A DNA stretch of 64,000 nucleotides from UBA4408 sp002389785 (GCA_035438985.1 DAORJK010000001.1:62001-126000), one strand, 5' to 3'. Positions 9,157-18,624 are shown, counted from the stretch's first letter. Notes: generated by a model not told the origin, from the letters alone. Made by a program: numbers and translations.

Positions 9157-10491
9157 TTATGCAATCATTGCATCTGCAACTTTCACAAAACCTCCAATAT
9201 TGGCCCCCTTCACGTAATTAGTAAAGCCTTTCTCGGTTCCATACTTAATGCAGGTTGCGTGAATGTTACGCATAATATCGTGTAAGCGTTTATCAACCTC
9301 ATCACGCGTCCATGATAATCGAAGTGAATTTTGACTCATTTCTAATCCACTAACTGCTACACCACCTGCATTAGATGCCTTTCCCGGTGCAAATAAAATT
9401 TTCTTATCAATAAATATATTTACAGCATCGGGTGTTGATGGCATATTGGCTCCTTCTGCAACTGCAATACATCCATTTGCCACCAATTTTTTAGCATCAG
9501 CACCTCCGAGTTCATTTTGTGTTGCACATGGCAACGCCACATCACACTTAACTTCCCAAGGAGTTTTACCTTTCACAAACTCGCACTTAAATAATTTGGT
9601 ACACTCTTTAATTCGCCCACGTTTCTCATTTTTCAATTCCATAATCATGGCAAGCTTTTTAGCATCAATACCATTCTTATCATAAATATATCCTTCGCTA
9701 TCGCTCATGGTTAGCACTGTGCCACCCAATTGTATGACTTTTTCGGCAGCATACTGGGCCACATTTCCTGAACCACTGATCACAACCTTCTTGCCTTTAA
9801 AGTTTTGCTTCTTGGTAGCCAACATTTCTGCTGTAAAATACACACATCCATAACCGGTTGCTTCCGGGCGTATTAAACTTCCTCCAAACTGTACACCCTT
9901 ACCGGTTAAAACACCTGAGAAGGTATTGCTTAAACGCTTGTACTGTCCAAACATATAACCTACCTCTCTACCTCCAACACCAATGTCTCCGGCAGGTACG
10001 TCTGTATCAGGACCAATGTATTTATACAATTCGGTCATAAAACTTTGACAAAAACGCATCACTTCATTGTCAGATTTTCCCTTTGGGTCAAAATCACTAC
10101 CGCCTTTTCCTCCGCCCATTGGCAATGAGGTAAGTGAATTTTTAAAAACTTGCTCAAAAGCCAAAAACTTCAAAATCCCTAAATACACCGATGGATGAAA
10201 ACGTAAACCCCCTTTATAAGGTCCAATAGCACTGCTCATTTGAATACGAAATCCACGATTGACACATAACTCGCCTTTATCATCAATCCAAGGAACACGA
10301 AACATTAAAACACGTTCAGGTTCAACAAGTCTTTCTAGAATTTTCGACTTTTTGTACTTTGCATTCGACTCCATAAAAGGAATAATGGATTCGGCCACTT
10401 CCAATACTGCCTGATGAAATTCGGGTTCGCCTGGATTCTTCATACGCACATATTGCATAAAGGAATCAATCTGATTTTGATACTTGCTCAT
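9157..10491 (-). CDS. gdhA: NADP-type glutamate dehydrogenase
   Basis: Interconverts 2-oxoglutarate plus ammonium and glutamate in the cytoplasm, a main entry point of nitrogen. At 444 residues it has the length of hexameric NADP-type enzymes. The catalytic region reads SLPMGGGKGGSDFDPKGKSD, followed by DTDVPAGDIGVGGREVGYM; the Rossmann domain has VVISGSGNVAQYAAEK; and the C-terminal part has EGANMPSTPDA and APGKASNAGGVAVSGLE. NADP preference is inferred from overall similarity to the E. coli GdhA type. Monocistronic, with its own terminator and divergent from the DUF349 gene. Confidence 0.95.
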   Translation of the reverse strand: MSKYQNQIDSFMQYVRMKNPGEPEFHQAVLEVAESIIPFMESNAKYKKSKILERLVEPERVLMFRVPWIDDKGELCVNRGFRIQMSSAIGPYKGGLRFHPSVYLGILKFLAFEQVFKNSLTSLPMGGGKGGSDFDPKGKSDNEVMRFCQSFMTELYKYIGPDTDVPAGDIGVGGREVGYMFGQYKRLSNTFSGVLTGKGVQFGGSLIRPEATGYGCVYFTAEMLATKKQNFKGKKVVISGSGNVAQYAAEKVIQLGGTVLTMSDSEGYIYDKNGIDAKKLAMIMELKNEKRGRIKECTKLFKCEFVKGKTPWEVKCDVALPCATQNELGGADAKKLVANGCIAVAEGANMPSTPDAVNIFIDKKILFAPGKASNAGGVAVSGLEMSQNSLRLSWTRDEVDKRLHDIMRNIHATCIKYGTEKGFTNYVKGANIGGFVKVADAMIA

Positions 10492-10653
10492 AGGTTTTTA
10501 GATTAAGGTTATTGCTGTAAATATAACTTTTTTGAATAAAAAAATAATTCATTTTAAGGCAATACTTTTTTAATTTAAAACATGATCGCTTTAAATTAAA
10601 ATTCGTACTTTGACCTTTCAAAAGTATTCAACAAAAAATTTTAGCTTTGTGCT
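10492..10653. promoter_or_regulatory. divergent promoter region of gdhA and the DUF349 gene
   Basis: A 162-base AT-rich gap that must carry both promoters. On the minus strand TATATTTA lies near 10515-10525 and could be the gdhA -7 box. On the plus strand GTACTTTGAC (near 10605) or TAGCTTTG (10642-10649) are partial matches; the latter is only 5 bases from the ATG, too close for a normal leader. No operator recognised. Confidence 0.3.
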
Positions 10654-12495
10654 ATGCAAGAAAACGAACAAAATACCCTGACCCCAGATGAGTCGTATTT
10701 CGATACCTCGTCTCAGCAATTTGCTGCTGAACCTCCTGTAGTTGAAGAAGAGCAGCATCTTGAGGAACACACTTCAGAATTTGAAATTGCCGGCCTTAAC
10801 AAGGAACAACTATTTCATAAACTGGAAGAAGTACTAAAAACCGAAAACTTAGCTTCCGTTTCAAACCAGGTGCGCTTGTTGAAAGAGGCATTTCAGGAAC
10901 TGGTAAAAAGTGAAACCGATGCGAAGCTCAATGCCTATATCGAAGATGGCGGATTAAAGGAAGACTTTGAAATGCGCAAAGACGCGCTTGACGATAAGTT
11001 TGAGAATTTGGTAAGCAATTACCATAAAAAACGACAAGACCTTAAAGTTCAAAAGGAAAAACAAATCCTCGAAAATACTGCCACAAAAAAGTTAATCATT
11101 CAGGAGTTAAAAGACCTGATGAAAGAGGAAGAAAATATTTCCAAAGCTTACCAAAAATTTCAAGCACTGCAAACCAAATGGCGTTCGGTTGGTAATGTTG
11201 CTCCTGCTGAGTATAATAATCTTTGGCAGAATTACCAGTTTTGCGTTAGTCAGTTTTTTGATGTGATGAAAATCAGCAAAGACCTACGTGAATTGGATCA
11301 GAAAAAAAACCTTGAATTAAAAACCGAACTCTGTGAAAAAGCTGAAGCCTTGGTCGGTGAAAATTCAATTCACAAAGCCCTCGAGGAAATCCGGCAATTG
11401 CAGAATCAATGGAAAGAAATAGGAAATGTTGGGAAAGAAGCAAACGAACAAATTTGGGAACGTTTTAGAGCTGCATCCGACAAGGTTTTTGAAAGAAATA
11501 AAGAAAATGTTGCACGGATTAAAGCGAAACAACAAGAAAATTTATTGGCTAAAACCGCTTTGTGCGAGCAACTGGAAGCAGAACTTAATTCTGCTAATTA
11601 CACCGGAATAAATGAATGGAAAAAAGCAGGTGACCGCATCAATGAAATTTGGGTACAATGGCAAAAAATTGGCTTTACTCCCAAAGAAGACAACAATGCC
11701 ACATGGAATCGATTTAAAACCGCTCGTCATAAATTTTATACTCAAAAAGATGCTTATTATACTTCACTTCGAGAAGTACAAAACAAAAATTTAGCGCAAA
11801 AAAAATCTTTGTGTGAAAAAGCCGAGAGTATGATTGAAAGTAAGGATTGGTCAGCTACAACCGAAGCTTATAAAAAACTGCAAGCTGAATGGAAAACAGT
11901 TGGTCCAGTTGATAGGAAAGTATCTGACAAAATATGGAACCGTTTCAAAAAAGCTTGTGATGCATTCTTTGAAAATAAAAGTAAAAACTTTGCTGAACGG
12001 GATGCTGTCTTTATTGAAAATCACACTAAAAAGCTTGCTGTAATTGATAAATTTAAATTGCTCGAAATTCAAGATGACAATAAATTAAACTTAGAAGCAG
12101 TTAAAAATTTACAGGCTGAGTTCAATGCAATTGGTGAGGTGCCCTACAAGCAATTTGAGTCTTTGCAAAGTTCTTATCGTGCAGCAGTAAATGAATACCT
12201 AGGAAAAATAAAAGAAAAGAAGGGAGCCGAAGATAAGTCGTTTTACCAGATGAAGTATGAGCAAATGCAACAAACACCTCAAGGTAAAGATGAAATATCT
12301 AAAGAGCGTTATCATTTACAAGATAAAATAAAACGCATTCAAGCCGATATTAATCAGTTGGAAAACAATCTTGGATTTTTTGGCAAATCGAAAAATGCAG
12401 ATGCTTTGAAGCTTGAATTTCAACAAAAAATTGACCGCAGCAAAGAAGAAGTTGCGAAGTTAAAAGCTCAACTTAAACTCATACCAATAGTTTAA
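10654..12495 (+). CDS. DUF349 repeat protein
   Basis: A 613-residue, highly charged, mostly helical cytoplasmic protein. After an acidic N-terminus it contains several DUF349 repeats (about 140-520), each with the pattern LQxxWKxxGxVxxxxxxxxWxRF; examples are LQTKWRSVGNVAPAEYNNLW and LQNQWKEIGNVGKEANEQIW. A Lys/Glu coiled coil closes the protein (about 545-610). No signal peptide or membrane span. DUF349 proteins are widespread in Bacteroidota and lack an agreed function, so none is assigned. Monocistronic. Confidence 0.85.
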   Translation: MQENEQNTLTPDESYFDTSSQQFAAEPPVVEEEQHLEEHTSEFEIAGLNKEQLFHKLEEVLKTENLASVSNQVRLLKEAFQELVKSETDAKLNAYIEDGGLKEDFEMRKDALDDKFENLVSNYHKKRQDLKVQKEKQILENTATKKLIIQELKDLMKEEENISKAYQKFQALQTKWRSVGNVAPAEYNNLWQNYQFCVSQFFDVMKISKDLRELDQKKNLELKTELCEKAEALVGENSIHKALEEIRQLQNQWKEIGNVGKEANEQIWERFRAASDKVFERNKENVARIKAKQQENLLAKTALCEQLEAELNSANYTGINEWKKAGDRINEIWVQWQKIGFTPKEDNNATWNRFKTARHKFYTQKDAYYTSLREVQNKNLAQKKSLCEKAESMIESKDWSATTEAYKKLQAEWKTVGPVDRKVSDKIWNRFKKACDAFFENKSKNFAERDAVFIENHTKKLAVIDKFKLLEIQDDNKLNLEAVKNLQAEFNAIGEVPYKQFESLQSSYRAAVNEYLGKIKEKKGAEDKSFYQMKYEQMQQTPQGKDEISKERYHLQDKIKRIQADINQLENNLGFFGKSKNADALKLEFQQKIDRSKEEVAKLKAQLKLIPIV

Positions 12496-12517
12496 CACTA
12501 CTAGTGTATAGTACCTT

Positions 12518-12553
12518 GCAGCTGCATTGGCAAAAATAGCCATGCAGCTGCTT
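12518..12553 (+). terminator. hairpin after the DUF349 gene
   Basis: GCAGCTGCATTGGC (12518-12531) pairs with GCCATGCAGCTGC (12539-12551) with one bulged T, giving a 13-bp stem. The downstream T run is short (TTTCATT), so it may be a weak terminator or an RNA-stabilising stem between the DUF349 gene and asnB. Confidence 0.5.
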
Positions 12554-12627
12554 TCATTAAAAAGCCAAGCTAACCCATAGCTTTTAGTGCAAGAAATTGT
12601 TAATATCAAATCAAATTTTATAATAAA

Positions 12628-14298
12628 ATGTGTGGCATTATAGGGCTTTTTACAAACAAAAACGGAGCGCAAGAGTTTAGAACAAGGATATTATCGATGT
12701 CAAAAAAAATACGACATCGAGGACCTGATTGGTCTGGAATATATTGTGGTGAAAAAGTAATTTTTGCTCATGAGCGTCTTGCCATTGTTGATCCTCAATC
12801 GGGTGGGCAACCTTTGTATAGTGCCGATAAAAAACTGGTACTTGCTGTGAATGGTGAAATATATAACCATTTGGAATTGCGAAAAGAGTTAATAGATTAC
12901 GAATTTCAAACACATTCAGACTGTGAGGTAATACTTGCCTTGTACCGTAAATTTGGAATCAACTTTATAGATCGATTAAATGGCATTTTCGCCTTTGCTT
13001 TATATGATGTTGAAAACGATATTTATTTTGTTGCACGTGATCACATGGGAATTATTCCACTTTACATGGGTTGGGATACCCTCGGAAATTTTTATGTTGC
13101 TTCCGAATTAAAAGCTTTGGAGGGGGTTTGCTCTAAAATTCAGGAATTTTTGCCCGGGCATTACCTCATTAGTACAGAAGGTCAAGTGCTAAAAAAATGG
13201 TACACCCGCAGTTGGATGAATTTTGAATCCGTTAAAGATAATGTTAGCGACAGTTCGCAGCTTAGAGCAGCACTAGAAGCGGCTGTTCATCGACAATTAA
13301 TGAGTGATGTGCCCTATGGGGTTTTACTTTCAGGTGGGCTAGATTCCTCCATTATTTCTGCCATCACAAAAAAATTTTCTGCTAAACGTATCGAAAGCGG
13401 CGATACACAGCAAGCCTGGTATCCACAACTGCATTCTTTTGCGGTTGGACTTAAGGGTTCACCCGATTTAGCTGCCGCTCAAAAAGTAGCAGCGCATATT
13501 GGTTCGATTCACCACGAAATTAATTTTACGGTACAGGAAGGTTTGGATGCCATTCGTGATGTAATTTACCATCTCGAAACTTATGACGTTACTACTGTGC
13601 GTGCATCAACTCCCATGTATTTATTAGCTCGTGTCATTAAATCCATGGGAATAAAAATGGTTCTTTCTGGTGAAGGAGCAGATGAACTTTTTGGAGGCTA
13701 TTTGTATTTTCATAAAGCTCCAAATCCTGAAGCCTTTCACGAAGAAACAGTTCGTAAATTAAACAAGCTTCATTTGTACGATTGCTTGCGCGCAAATAAG
13801 TCACTCGCGGCATGGGGTATAGAAGGAAGGGTCCCTTTTTTAGATAAGGAATTTATGGACATTGCCATGCAATTAAATCCCAGAGATAAAATGGCCGGCA
13901 ATGGTAAAATTGAAAAATATATACTTCGCAAAACATTTGAAGATATTCTGCCCGAAAGTATCGCCTGGCGCCAAAAAGAGCAATTCAGTGATGGTGTTGG
14001 ATATTCCTGGATTGATACGTTAAAAGCTGTGGCTGCCGCTGAAGTAAGTGATGAACAGTTGGCAAATGCCCATTTTAAATTTCCAGTTCATCCACCCATG
14101 TCAAAAGAAGAGTATCGATACCGTTGTATTTTTAGTGAGTTGTTTCCATCTGAATCGGCTGCAGCTTGTGTGCCTTCTGTTCCTTCAGTAGCTTGCAGCA
14201 CACCCGAAGCACTGGCTTGGGATGCATCCTTTACAAAAACGAATGACCCATCAGGTAGAGCAGTAAAAAGTGTGCATCAAGAAGCGTATAAAGAGTAA
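12628..14298 (+). CDS. asnB: asparagine synthase B (glutamine-hydrolysing)
   Basis: Makes asparagine from aspartate, ATP and glutamine. The start MCGIIGLF places the catalytic Cys2 of the class II amidotransferase at the N-terminus once Met is removed; HRGPDWSG, VNGEIYNH and FAFALYD follow. The synthetase domain has the pyrophosphate-binding loop LLSGGLDSS (about 233-241) and SGEGADELFGGY. The 556-residue length is normal for AsnB. The C-terminus is an Ala/Ser/Pro-rich tail. Its stop lies one base from the stop of the convergent rlmH gene. Confidence 0.95.
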   Translation: MCGIIGLFTNKNGAQEFRTRILSMSKKIRHRGPDWSGIYCGEKVIFAHERLAIVDPQSGGQPLYSADKKLVLAVNGEIYNHLELRKELIDYEFQTHSDCEVILALYRKFGINFIDRLNGIFAFALYDVENDIYFVARDHMGIIPLYMGWDTLGNFYVASELKALEGVCSKIQEFLPGHYLISTEGQVLKKWYTRSWMNFESVKDNVSDSSQLRAALEAAVHRQLMSDVPYGVLLSGGLDSSIISAITKKFSAKRIESGDTQQAWYPQLHSFAVGLKGSPDLAAAQKVAAHIGSIHHEINFTVQEGLDAIRDVIYHLETYDVTTVRASTPMYLLARVIKSMGIKMVLSGEGADELFGGYLYFHKAPNPEAFHEETVRKLNKLHLYDCLRANKSLAAWGIEGRVPFLDKEFMDIAMQLNPRDKMAGNGKIEKYILRKTFEDILPESIAWRQKEQFSDGVGYSWIDTLKAVAAAEVSDEQLANAHFKFPVHPPMSKEEYRYRCIFSELFPSESAAACVPSVPSVACSTPEALAWDASFTKTNDPSGRAVKSVHQEAYKE

Positions 14299-14299
14299 T

Positions 14300-14773
14300 T
14301 TAATCGTGATGGTAAGATTCACCTTTTAAAATGGTGAATGCCCGGTAAGTTTGTTCAAGAAAAAACACCCGCACCAGTTGGTGAGTAAATGTCATTTTTG
14401 AAAGCGACAGCTGTGCATTGGCGCGCTTATACACCTTTTCCGAAAAACCAAAAGCTCCACCTACAACCACCACCAAATTTTTAGTACCGGCATTCATTAA
14501 CCTTTGCAAATAAGTTGCATATTCAACCGAGGTAAATTGTTTGCCCTTATCATCTAAGAGCAATACAAAATCTGCTGGCTGTACCTGCTTTAAAACTAGC
14601 TCTCCTTCCCTTTCCTTTAATTCACTTTGAGCTAATTTTCCTGAATTTTTAATTTCAGAAATAACATGCACATTGAGCTGTATGTAATGCGAAAGTCGTT
14701 TTGAATAAATATCAACAGCCTGCTTAATAAATGTATCGTCGGTTTTACCAACTAATATCAAGGAAATTTTCAC
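14300..14773 (-). CDS. rlmH: 23S rRNA (pseudouridine-1915-N3)-methyltransferase
   Basis: SPOUT-family methyltransferase that modifies a pseudouridine in helix 69 of 23S rRNA. At 157 residues it has the usual RlmH size. The knotted C-terminal region is clear: VLLLDDKGKQFTS, VVVVGGAFGFSE, and the conserved end SLSKMTFTHQLVRVFFLEQ followed by YRAFTILKGESYHHD. Single gene, convergent with asnB. Confidence 0.96.
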   Translation of the reverse strand: MKISLILVGKTDDTFIKQAVDIYSKRLSHYIQLNVHVISEIKNSGKLAQSELKEREGELVLKQVQPADFVLLLDDKGKQFTSVEYATYLQRLMNAGTKNLVVVVGGAFGFSEKVYKRANAQLSLSKMTFTHQLVRVFFLEQTYRAFTILKGESYHHD

Positions 14774-14949
14774 GGCAAAAACTAATCAATAGAAATTATT
14801 TTCATTATCGCACTTCCACCTTAATTTGTCTAATTTTTTACAAACAACACGATTAATGTTTGTACCTTTAAACAAAATTATGGATGGCAAAGTTAACATT
14901 AAACAATTGGCTCCATTTTTGCACCTGTCCAAACACTTTTAAAACAAAC

Positions 14950-15336
14950 ATGAAAACACAAATTTTAGGATTTTTTATTTCGGTGGTTTTTTCAGTGAAT
15001 GCTGTTTTTGCAGCTAGCGAACAAGACATCAACAATGCAATCCGCAGCGGAAATTACAAAATGGTAGCTTCCTTCTTTAACGAATCGGTTGAATTAAATA
15101 TTCCCGGCAATGAAGGATTATACAGCAAGGCTCAAGCAGAATTAATTTTGAAAGACTTTTTTTCAAAGAATCAACCCAAAAATTTTACTTCCAAACACGG
15201 CGGTGAGTCTAAAGAGGGAGCCAAGTTTACTATTGGAACTCTTGAAACATCAAGCGGCAGTTTCAGAACCTACTTTTTTATTAAAAAGGAAGGAGCAAAT
15301 TTAATTATTAAAGAACTGCGTATCGAAAAAGAATAA
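14950..15336 (+). CDS. DUF4783 exported protein
   Basis: A small exported protein of the DUF4783 family, common in Bacteroidota. I start it at the ATG at 14950 because that gives a clean signal peptide (MKTQILGFFISVVFSVNAVF, cleavage after Ala at about 22); the frame also has an ATG at 14884, which would add 22 non-signal residues. The 128-residue product has a mature domain of about 105 residues resembling NTF2-like folds (SGNYKMVASFFNESVELN). It lies just upstream of nadC, as often seen in this phylum. Function unknown. Confidence 0.75.
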   Translation: MKTQILGFFISVVFSVNAVFAASEQDINNAIRSGNYKMVASFFNESVELNIPGNEGLYSKAQAELILKDFFSKNQPKNFTSKHGGESKEGAKFTIGTLETSSGSFRTYFFIKKEGANLIIKELRIEKE

Positions 15337-15362
15337 GTAATCTTGCAGTCAAATATTTGATA

Positions 15363-16199
15363 ATGACAATTCAAGATTTTATTCCAAATGCACTTGCCGA
15401 AGATATTGGTGACGGCGATCATACTTCACTTGCTTGCATACCTTCCTTTGCAAAATCAAAAGCACATTTATTGGTAAAAGAAAATGGCATACTTGCCGGA
15501 GTTGAAATTGCCAAACAAATTTTTAAACACGTTGATGATTCGCTTACGGTTACTGTATTTATCAATGATGGCGCAACAGTAGTAAAAGGTGATGTTGCTT
15601 TTCATGTTGAAGGAAAAGCACAGTCCATTTTAAAAGCCGAAAGATTGGTTTTGAATTGTATGCAACGCATGAGCGGCATTGCCACCTCAACGAAAGCAAT
15701 TGTTACAAAACTTAGCGGATTGCCGACAAAAGTGTTAGATACACGAAAAACCACTCCCGGAATGCGCTTACTTGAAAAAATGGCAGTTAAGATTGGAGGA
15801 GGCGAAAATCATCGTTTTGGATTGTATGACATGATTATGATCAAAGACAATCATTCGGATTATGCCGGTGGTGTGGTAAAAGCCATTGTTGCTGCCAATG
15901 AGTATTTGAAACAACATCGTTTGAATTTAAAAATTGAGGTAGAAGCAAGAAATCTTGAAGAAGTAAATCAAATTTTAGCTACCGGTGCTATCAATCGAAT
16001 AATGCTCGACAATTTTTCGATTGCTGATTTAAAAACTGCAGTTGCATTAATTGGCGGTAAATACGAGACCGAAGCAAGCGGAGGTATTACCATCGAAACT
16101 ATACGCGAATATGCGCTATGTGGAGTGGATTATATTTCAGTAGGTGCGCTAACACATTCAGTAAAAAGTATGGACCTCAGTTTAAAAGCTATTCAATAA
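15363..16199 (+). CDS. nadC: nicotinate-nucleotide pyrophosphorylase (carboxylating)
   Basis: Converts quinolinate and PRPP to nicotinate mononucleotide in NAD synthesis. The 278-residue product carries NadC motifs: LAEDIGDGDHTSLA, AERLVLNCMQRMSGIAT, VLDTRKTTPGMRLLEK and GGGENHRFGLYDMIMIKDNH, with the lysine/arginine residues that bind quinolinate. The C-terminal barrel has EVEARNLEEV and ASGGITIETIREYA. I prefer the ATG at 15363 to a TTG two codons earlier. It is followed after 4 bases by the YihY gene, so the two are cotranscribed. Confidence 0.95.
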   Translation: MTIQDFIPNALAEDIGDGDHTSLACIPSFAKSKAHLLVKENGILAGVEIAKQIFKHVDDSLTVTVFINDGATVVKGDVAFHVEGKAQSILKAERLVLNCMQRMSGIATSTKAIVTKLSGLPTKVLDTRKTTPGMRLLEKMAVKIGGGENHRFGLYDMIMIKDNHSDYAGGVVKAIVAANEYLKQHRLNLKIEVEARNLEEVNQILATGAINRIMLDNFSIADLKTAVALIGGKYETEASGGITIETIREYALCGVDYISVGALTHSVKSMDLSLKAIQ

Positions 16200-16203
16200 A
16201 AGC

Positions 16204-17133
16204 ATGATTGAAAAATTAAAGAAAAAAATACTTGCTTCTGCTCCGGTTCAATTTATTCTTACTCTTTCAAAACAGTTGGTTATCCCCGGGTTTGAGGGAA
16301 TGCCACTATACGATGTTTCCTCTTTCTTTATTAAAGGAATTCAAAACGGCTCAATAACCACCCGAGCATCTTCACTCGCTTTTAAGTTTTTTCTGGCAAT
16401 TTTTCCAAGTATTATCTTTTTAATTACACTTATTCCTTATATTCCAATAGATGATTTTCAGGATCAATTACTGATTTTGCTGCGTGACATTTTACCCAAA
16501 AATGCCTATGAAGCAACTCGTGAAACTTTTGAGGATTTAGTAAAACACCAACGAGGTGATTTACTTTCCTTTGGTTTTTTATTTGCCCTTTATTTGGCAA
16601 CCGATGGAATTCATGCCATGATTAGCGCATTTAATAAATCCAATCAATCCATTGAAACTCGTAGCATGTGGAAAATCAGAGGAATTTCAGTTGCATTAGT
16701 CTTTATTTTAACTTTTCTGATTTTAATTGCAATTACCTTAATTGTATTTAGTGAAGTCGCTTTGGATTATTTGGTGAGTCAACACTTGCTGGTAGATAGT
16801 TTTACAATTACCTTGTTATTAATAGGAAAGTGGCTCATCATTCTTGGATTATTTTTTTGTGCCTTTTCATTTTTATACTACTTGGGGCCTGATCAAAAAT
16901 TAAAATGGAAATTTATTTCAGCAGGTTCCACATTTGCAACTTTGTTATCCATTGTGGCATCACTGTGCTTTTCCTTTTACGTAAATCATTTTGGCAATTA
17001 CAATAAGCTATATGGTTCTATTGGAACCCTTATTGTTATTATGTTGTGGATTTACTTCAACGCCATTATTATTTTGCTTGGTTTTGAATTAAATGCAAGC
17101 ATTCACTCAGCTAAACTAAAACGAAGTATTTAA
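16204..17133 (+). CDS. YihY/BrkB-family inner membrane protein
   Basis: A 309-residue polytopic membrane protein of the YihY/BrkB (former RNase BN) family. About six membrane spans are visible, including SLAFKFFLAIFPSIIFLITL, then ISVALVFILTFLILIAITLI, and the last span near IGTLIVIMLWIYFNAIIILL followed by LLGFELNA, a hallmark of the family. The old RNase BN assignment is known to be wrong; its role is unsettled. Immediately downstream of nadC in one transcription unit. Confidence 0.88.
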   Translation: MIEKLKKKILASAPVQFILTLSKQLVIPGFEGMPLYDVSSFFIKGIQNGSITTRASSLAFKFFLAIFPSIIFLITLIPYIPIDDFQDQLLILLRDILPKNAYEATRETFEDLVKHQRGDLLSFGFLFALYLATDGIHAMISAFNKSNQSIETRSMWKIRGISVALVFILTFLILIAITLIVFSEVALDYLVSQHLLVDSFTITLLLIGKWLIILGLFFCAFSFLYYLGPDQKLKWKFISAGSTFATLLSIVASLCFSFYVNHFGNYNKLYGSIGTLIVIMLWIYFNAIIILLGFELNASIHSAKLKRSI

Positions 17134-17138
17134 GCTCA

Positions 17139-17363
17139 TTACCAAAGGTTGTTGGTTCGCTTTTTATGAAAAGAAGGACAGGCGGTAGCTTTATTGTGCT
17201 TTTTCCGATGCTTCTTTTTGCGTTTCATTCCATAATGAACATTCGTTTTATGCCGCTTCCGTTTTTTATGTTTGGCTTTCGCTTCTAAGTCGAACGGTAT
17301 CACCACAAGCACTAATAAAAGCAACACTAAGAGTTTTTTCAAACGAACGAAATTAAGGTTCAT
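17139..17363 (-). CDS. small very basic exported protein with a CPSF motif near its end
   Basis: A 74-residue protein: an N-terminal hydrophobic segment (KKLLVLLLLVLVVIPFDLEA), likely a signal peptide, followed by an extremely Lys/His/Arg-rich mature part with two KKRKRH/KRKKKHRKKH runs and a single Cys in TACPSFHKK. I start it at the ATG at 17363 rather than the TTG one codon upstream. Its start is 3 bases after the stop of the 45-residue gene at 17367-17504, whose product also ends in CPSF. Function unknown; the basic composition could bind polyanions such as lipopolysaccharide, which is speculation. Confidence 0.6.
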   Translation of the reverse strand: MNLNFVRLKKLLVLLLLVLVVIPFDLEAKAKHKKRKRHKTNVHYGMKRKKKHRKKHNKATACPSFHKKRTNNLW

Positions 17364-17366
17364 CAA

Positions 17367-17504
17367 TTAATGAGAAAAAGAAGGACAATCACAGTTTTTA
17401 GTGGTTTTATGGTGTTTTACTTTACTTTTTCGTACCACACAACCGACCGTTAAAAACAGGAATATAAATGCTAATACAAGTTTACCTTTAACAAAGCTTC
17501 TCAT
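17367..17504 (-). CDS. 45-residue predicted lipoprotein or exported peptide, CPSF tail
   Basis: A short gene with ATG at 17504-17502 and stop TAA at 17369-17367. The product begins MRSFVKGKLVLAFIFLFLTV and continues GCVVRKSKVKHH, with a relaxed lipobox (TVGC, Cys22), then a basic stretch and the end CDCPSFSH. It is followed after 3 bases by the 74-residue basic gene, and both share the CPSF tetrapeptide near the C-terminus, which argues that both are real and related in function. Too short for homology judgement by eye. Confidence 0.5.
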   Translation of the reverse strand: MRSFVKGKLVLAFIFLFLTVGCVVRKSKVKHHKTTKNCDCPSFSH

Positions 17505-17595
17505 TGAATGAAGGAGTATTGTACATGTAAAAGTAAACAATCTATAAATGACACTTTAAAATACCTTACTAAATAAGTATTTGCTGATTGTAAAA

Positions 17596-18624
17596 TCAAG
17601 AGCTTGTCCAAACCTTTGTGCCTTCTGTGCAATTTTTACATATGTCAATCTCGCTACGCGCTTTCAACAGCGAATTTCTGAAAGAATCATACTTTTTATT
17701 GTGCCAAACTGTTGAAAATCCTGCCTCTTTTACATTTCCAAACTGATGTGAGGCATCTTTATCAAAACAACAAGGAACAACTCTTCCATCCCATGTTATA
17801 ACACTGCTGTGCCATAGTTTCCAACAATGATTCAGGAGTAAATTTTTAATCTCGTATTTGCCCGAATCTGTTTTTCTATAACGGGAATACTTTGGATTTT
17901 CAGGGATTAATTCATTTCCATTCTCAAACTCATAAACCTGAGCAGTCTTAAATTTTACCTCATCAATTCCAATTTCTTTAGCCATTTTTTTTACCTCATT
18001 GGTTTGATGCTCATTTGGCTTTACCACTAAAAATTGAAAAATTAAATGTGGAGTTACTGAATTTAATTGCTTCTTCCATTTTACAATTGTTCGGGCACCT
18101 TGCAGTACTTTTTCGAGCTTCCCCCCTATTCGGTAAGCTGCATACGTTTCTTGGGTTGTTCCATCAATACTAATAATTAATCTATCAAGGCCACTTAACA
18201 CTGTTTGCTTTGCATTTTCATCATCCAAGTAATGTGCATTGGTACTGGTACTGGTGTAAATACCTCGCTGAGACGCATATTGCACCATTTCCAAAAACTG
18301 TGGATTTAAATAGGGTTCGCCCTGAAAATAAAAAGTGAGGTACAGCAAGTGCGACTTCAATTCATCGATTGTATTTTTAAACAAGGGGAGCGACAACATC
18401 CCTGTTGGTCTGCTGAATTCACGTTTTCCGCTTGGACATTCCGGGCATCGCAGGTTGCACGAAGTGGTAGGCTCTATAGAAATACTAATAGGTAAGCCCC
18501 ATTGATATGGCTTTCGTACCAACTTACTCAAATAATAACTCGAAACTACTTTCGTTGCATTGAAAGCCTTATTTAAACTAAGCTTTTTTAGAAGCTGCAG
18601 TGCTTCCCAAAATTTTGCTTTCAA
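17596..18624 (-). CDS. radical SAM/SPASM domain protein
   Basis: A 342-residue radical S-adenosylmethionine enzyme. The cluster-binding motif CNLRCPEC (Cys56, 60, 63; CX3CX2C) follows a short N-terminal helix region, then the usual barrel (LYLTFYFQGEPYLNPQF, DRLIISIDGTTQETYAAYR). The C-terminal ~80 residues have SPASM-type cysteines: NHCWKLWHS, GRVVPCCFD and ICKNC, for auxiliary iron-sulfur clusters. The substrate is unknown; there is no peptide precursor gene beside it, and similar proteins occur in Bacteroidota surface-polysaccharide regions. Single gene. Confidence 0.85.
   Translation of the reverse strand: MKAKFWEALQLLKKLSLNKAFNATKVVSSYYLSKLVRKPYQWGLPISISIEPTTSCNLRCPECPSGKREFSRPTGMLSLPLFKNTIDELKSHLLYLTFYFQGEPYLNPQFLEMVQYASQRGIYTSTSTNAHYLDDENAKQTVLSGLDRLIISIDGTTQETYAAYRIGGKLEKVLQGARTIVKWKKQLNSVTPHLIFQFLVVKPNEHQTNEVKKMAKEIGIDEVKFKTAQVYEFENGNELIPENPKYSRYRKTDSGKYEIKNLLLNHCWKLWHSSVITWDGRVVPCCFDKDASHQFGNVKEAGFSTVWHNKKYDSFRNSLLKARSEIDICKNCTEGTKVWTSS

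Noticed and set aside
9446..9685. Plus-strand frame opposite gdhA
   Set aside because: Lies entirely within a highly conserved gene on the other strand; no start context or homology features.
10642..10649. TAGCTTTG as the promoter of the DUF349 gene
   Set aside because: Matches the -7 box but is 5 bases before the ATG and lacks a -33 box; transcription would start inside the gene.
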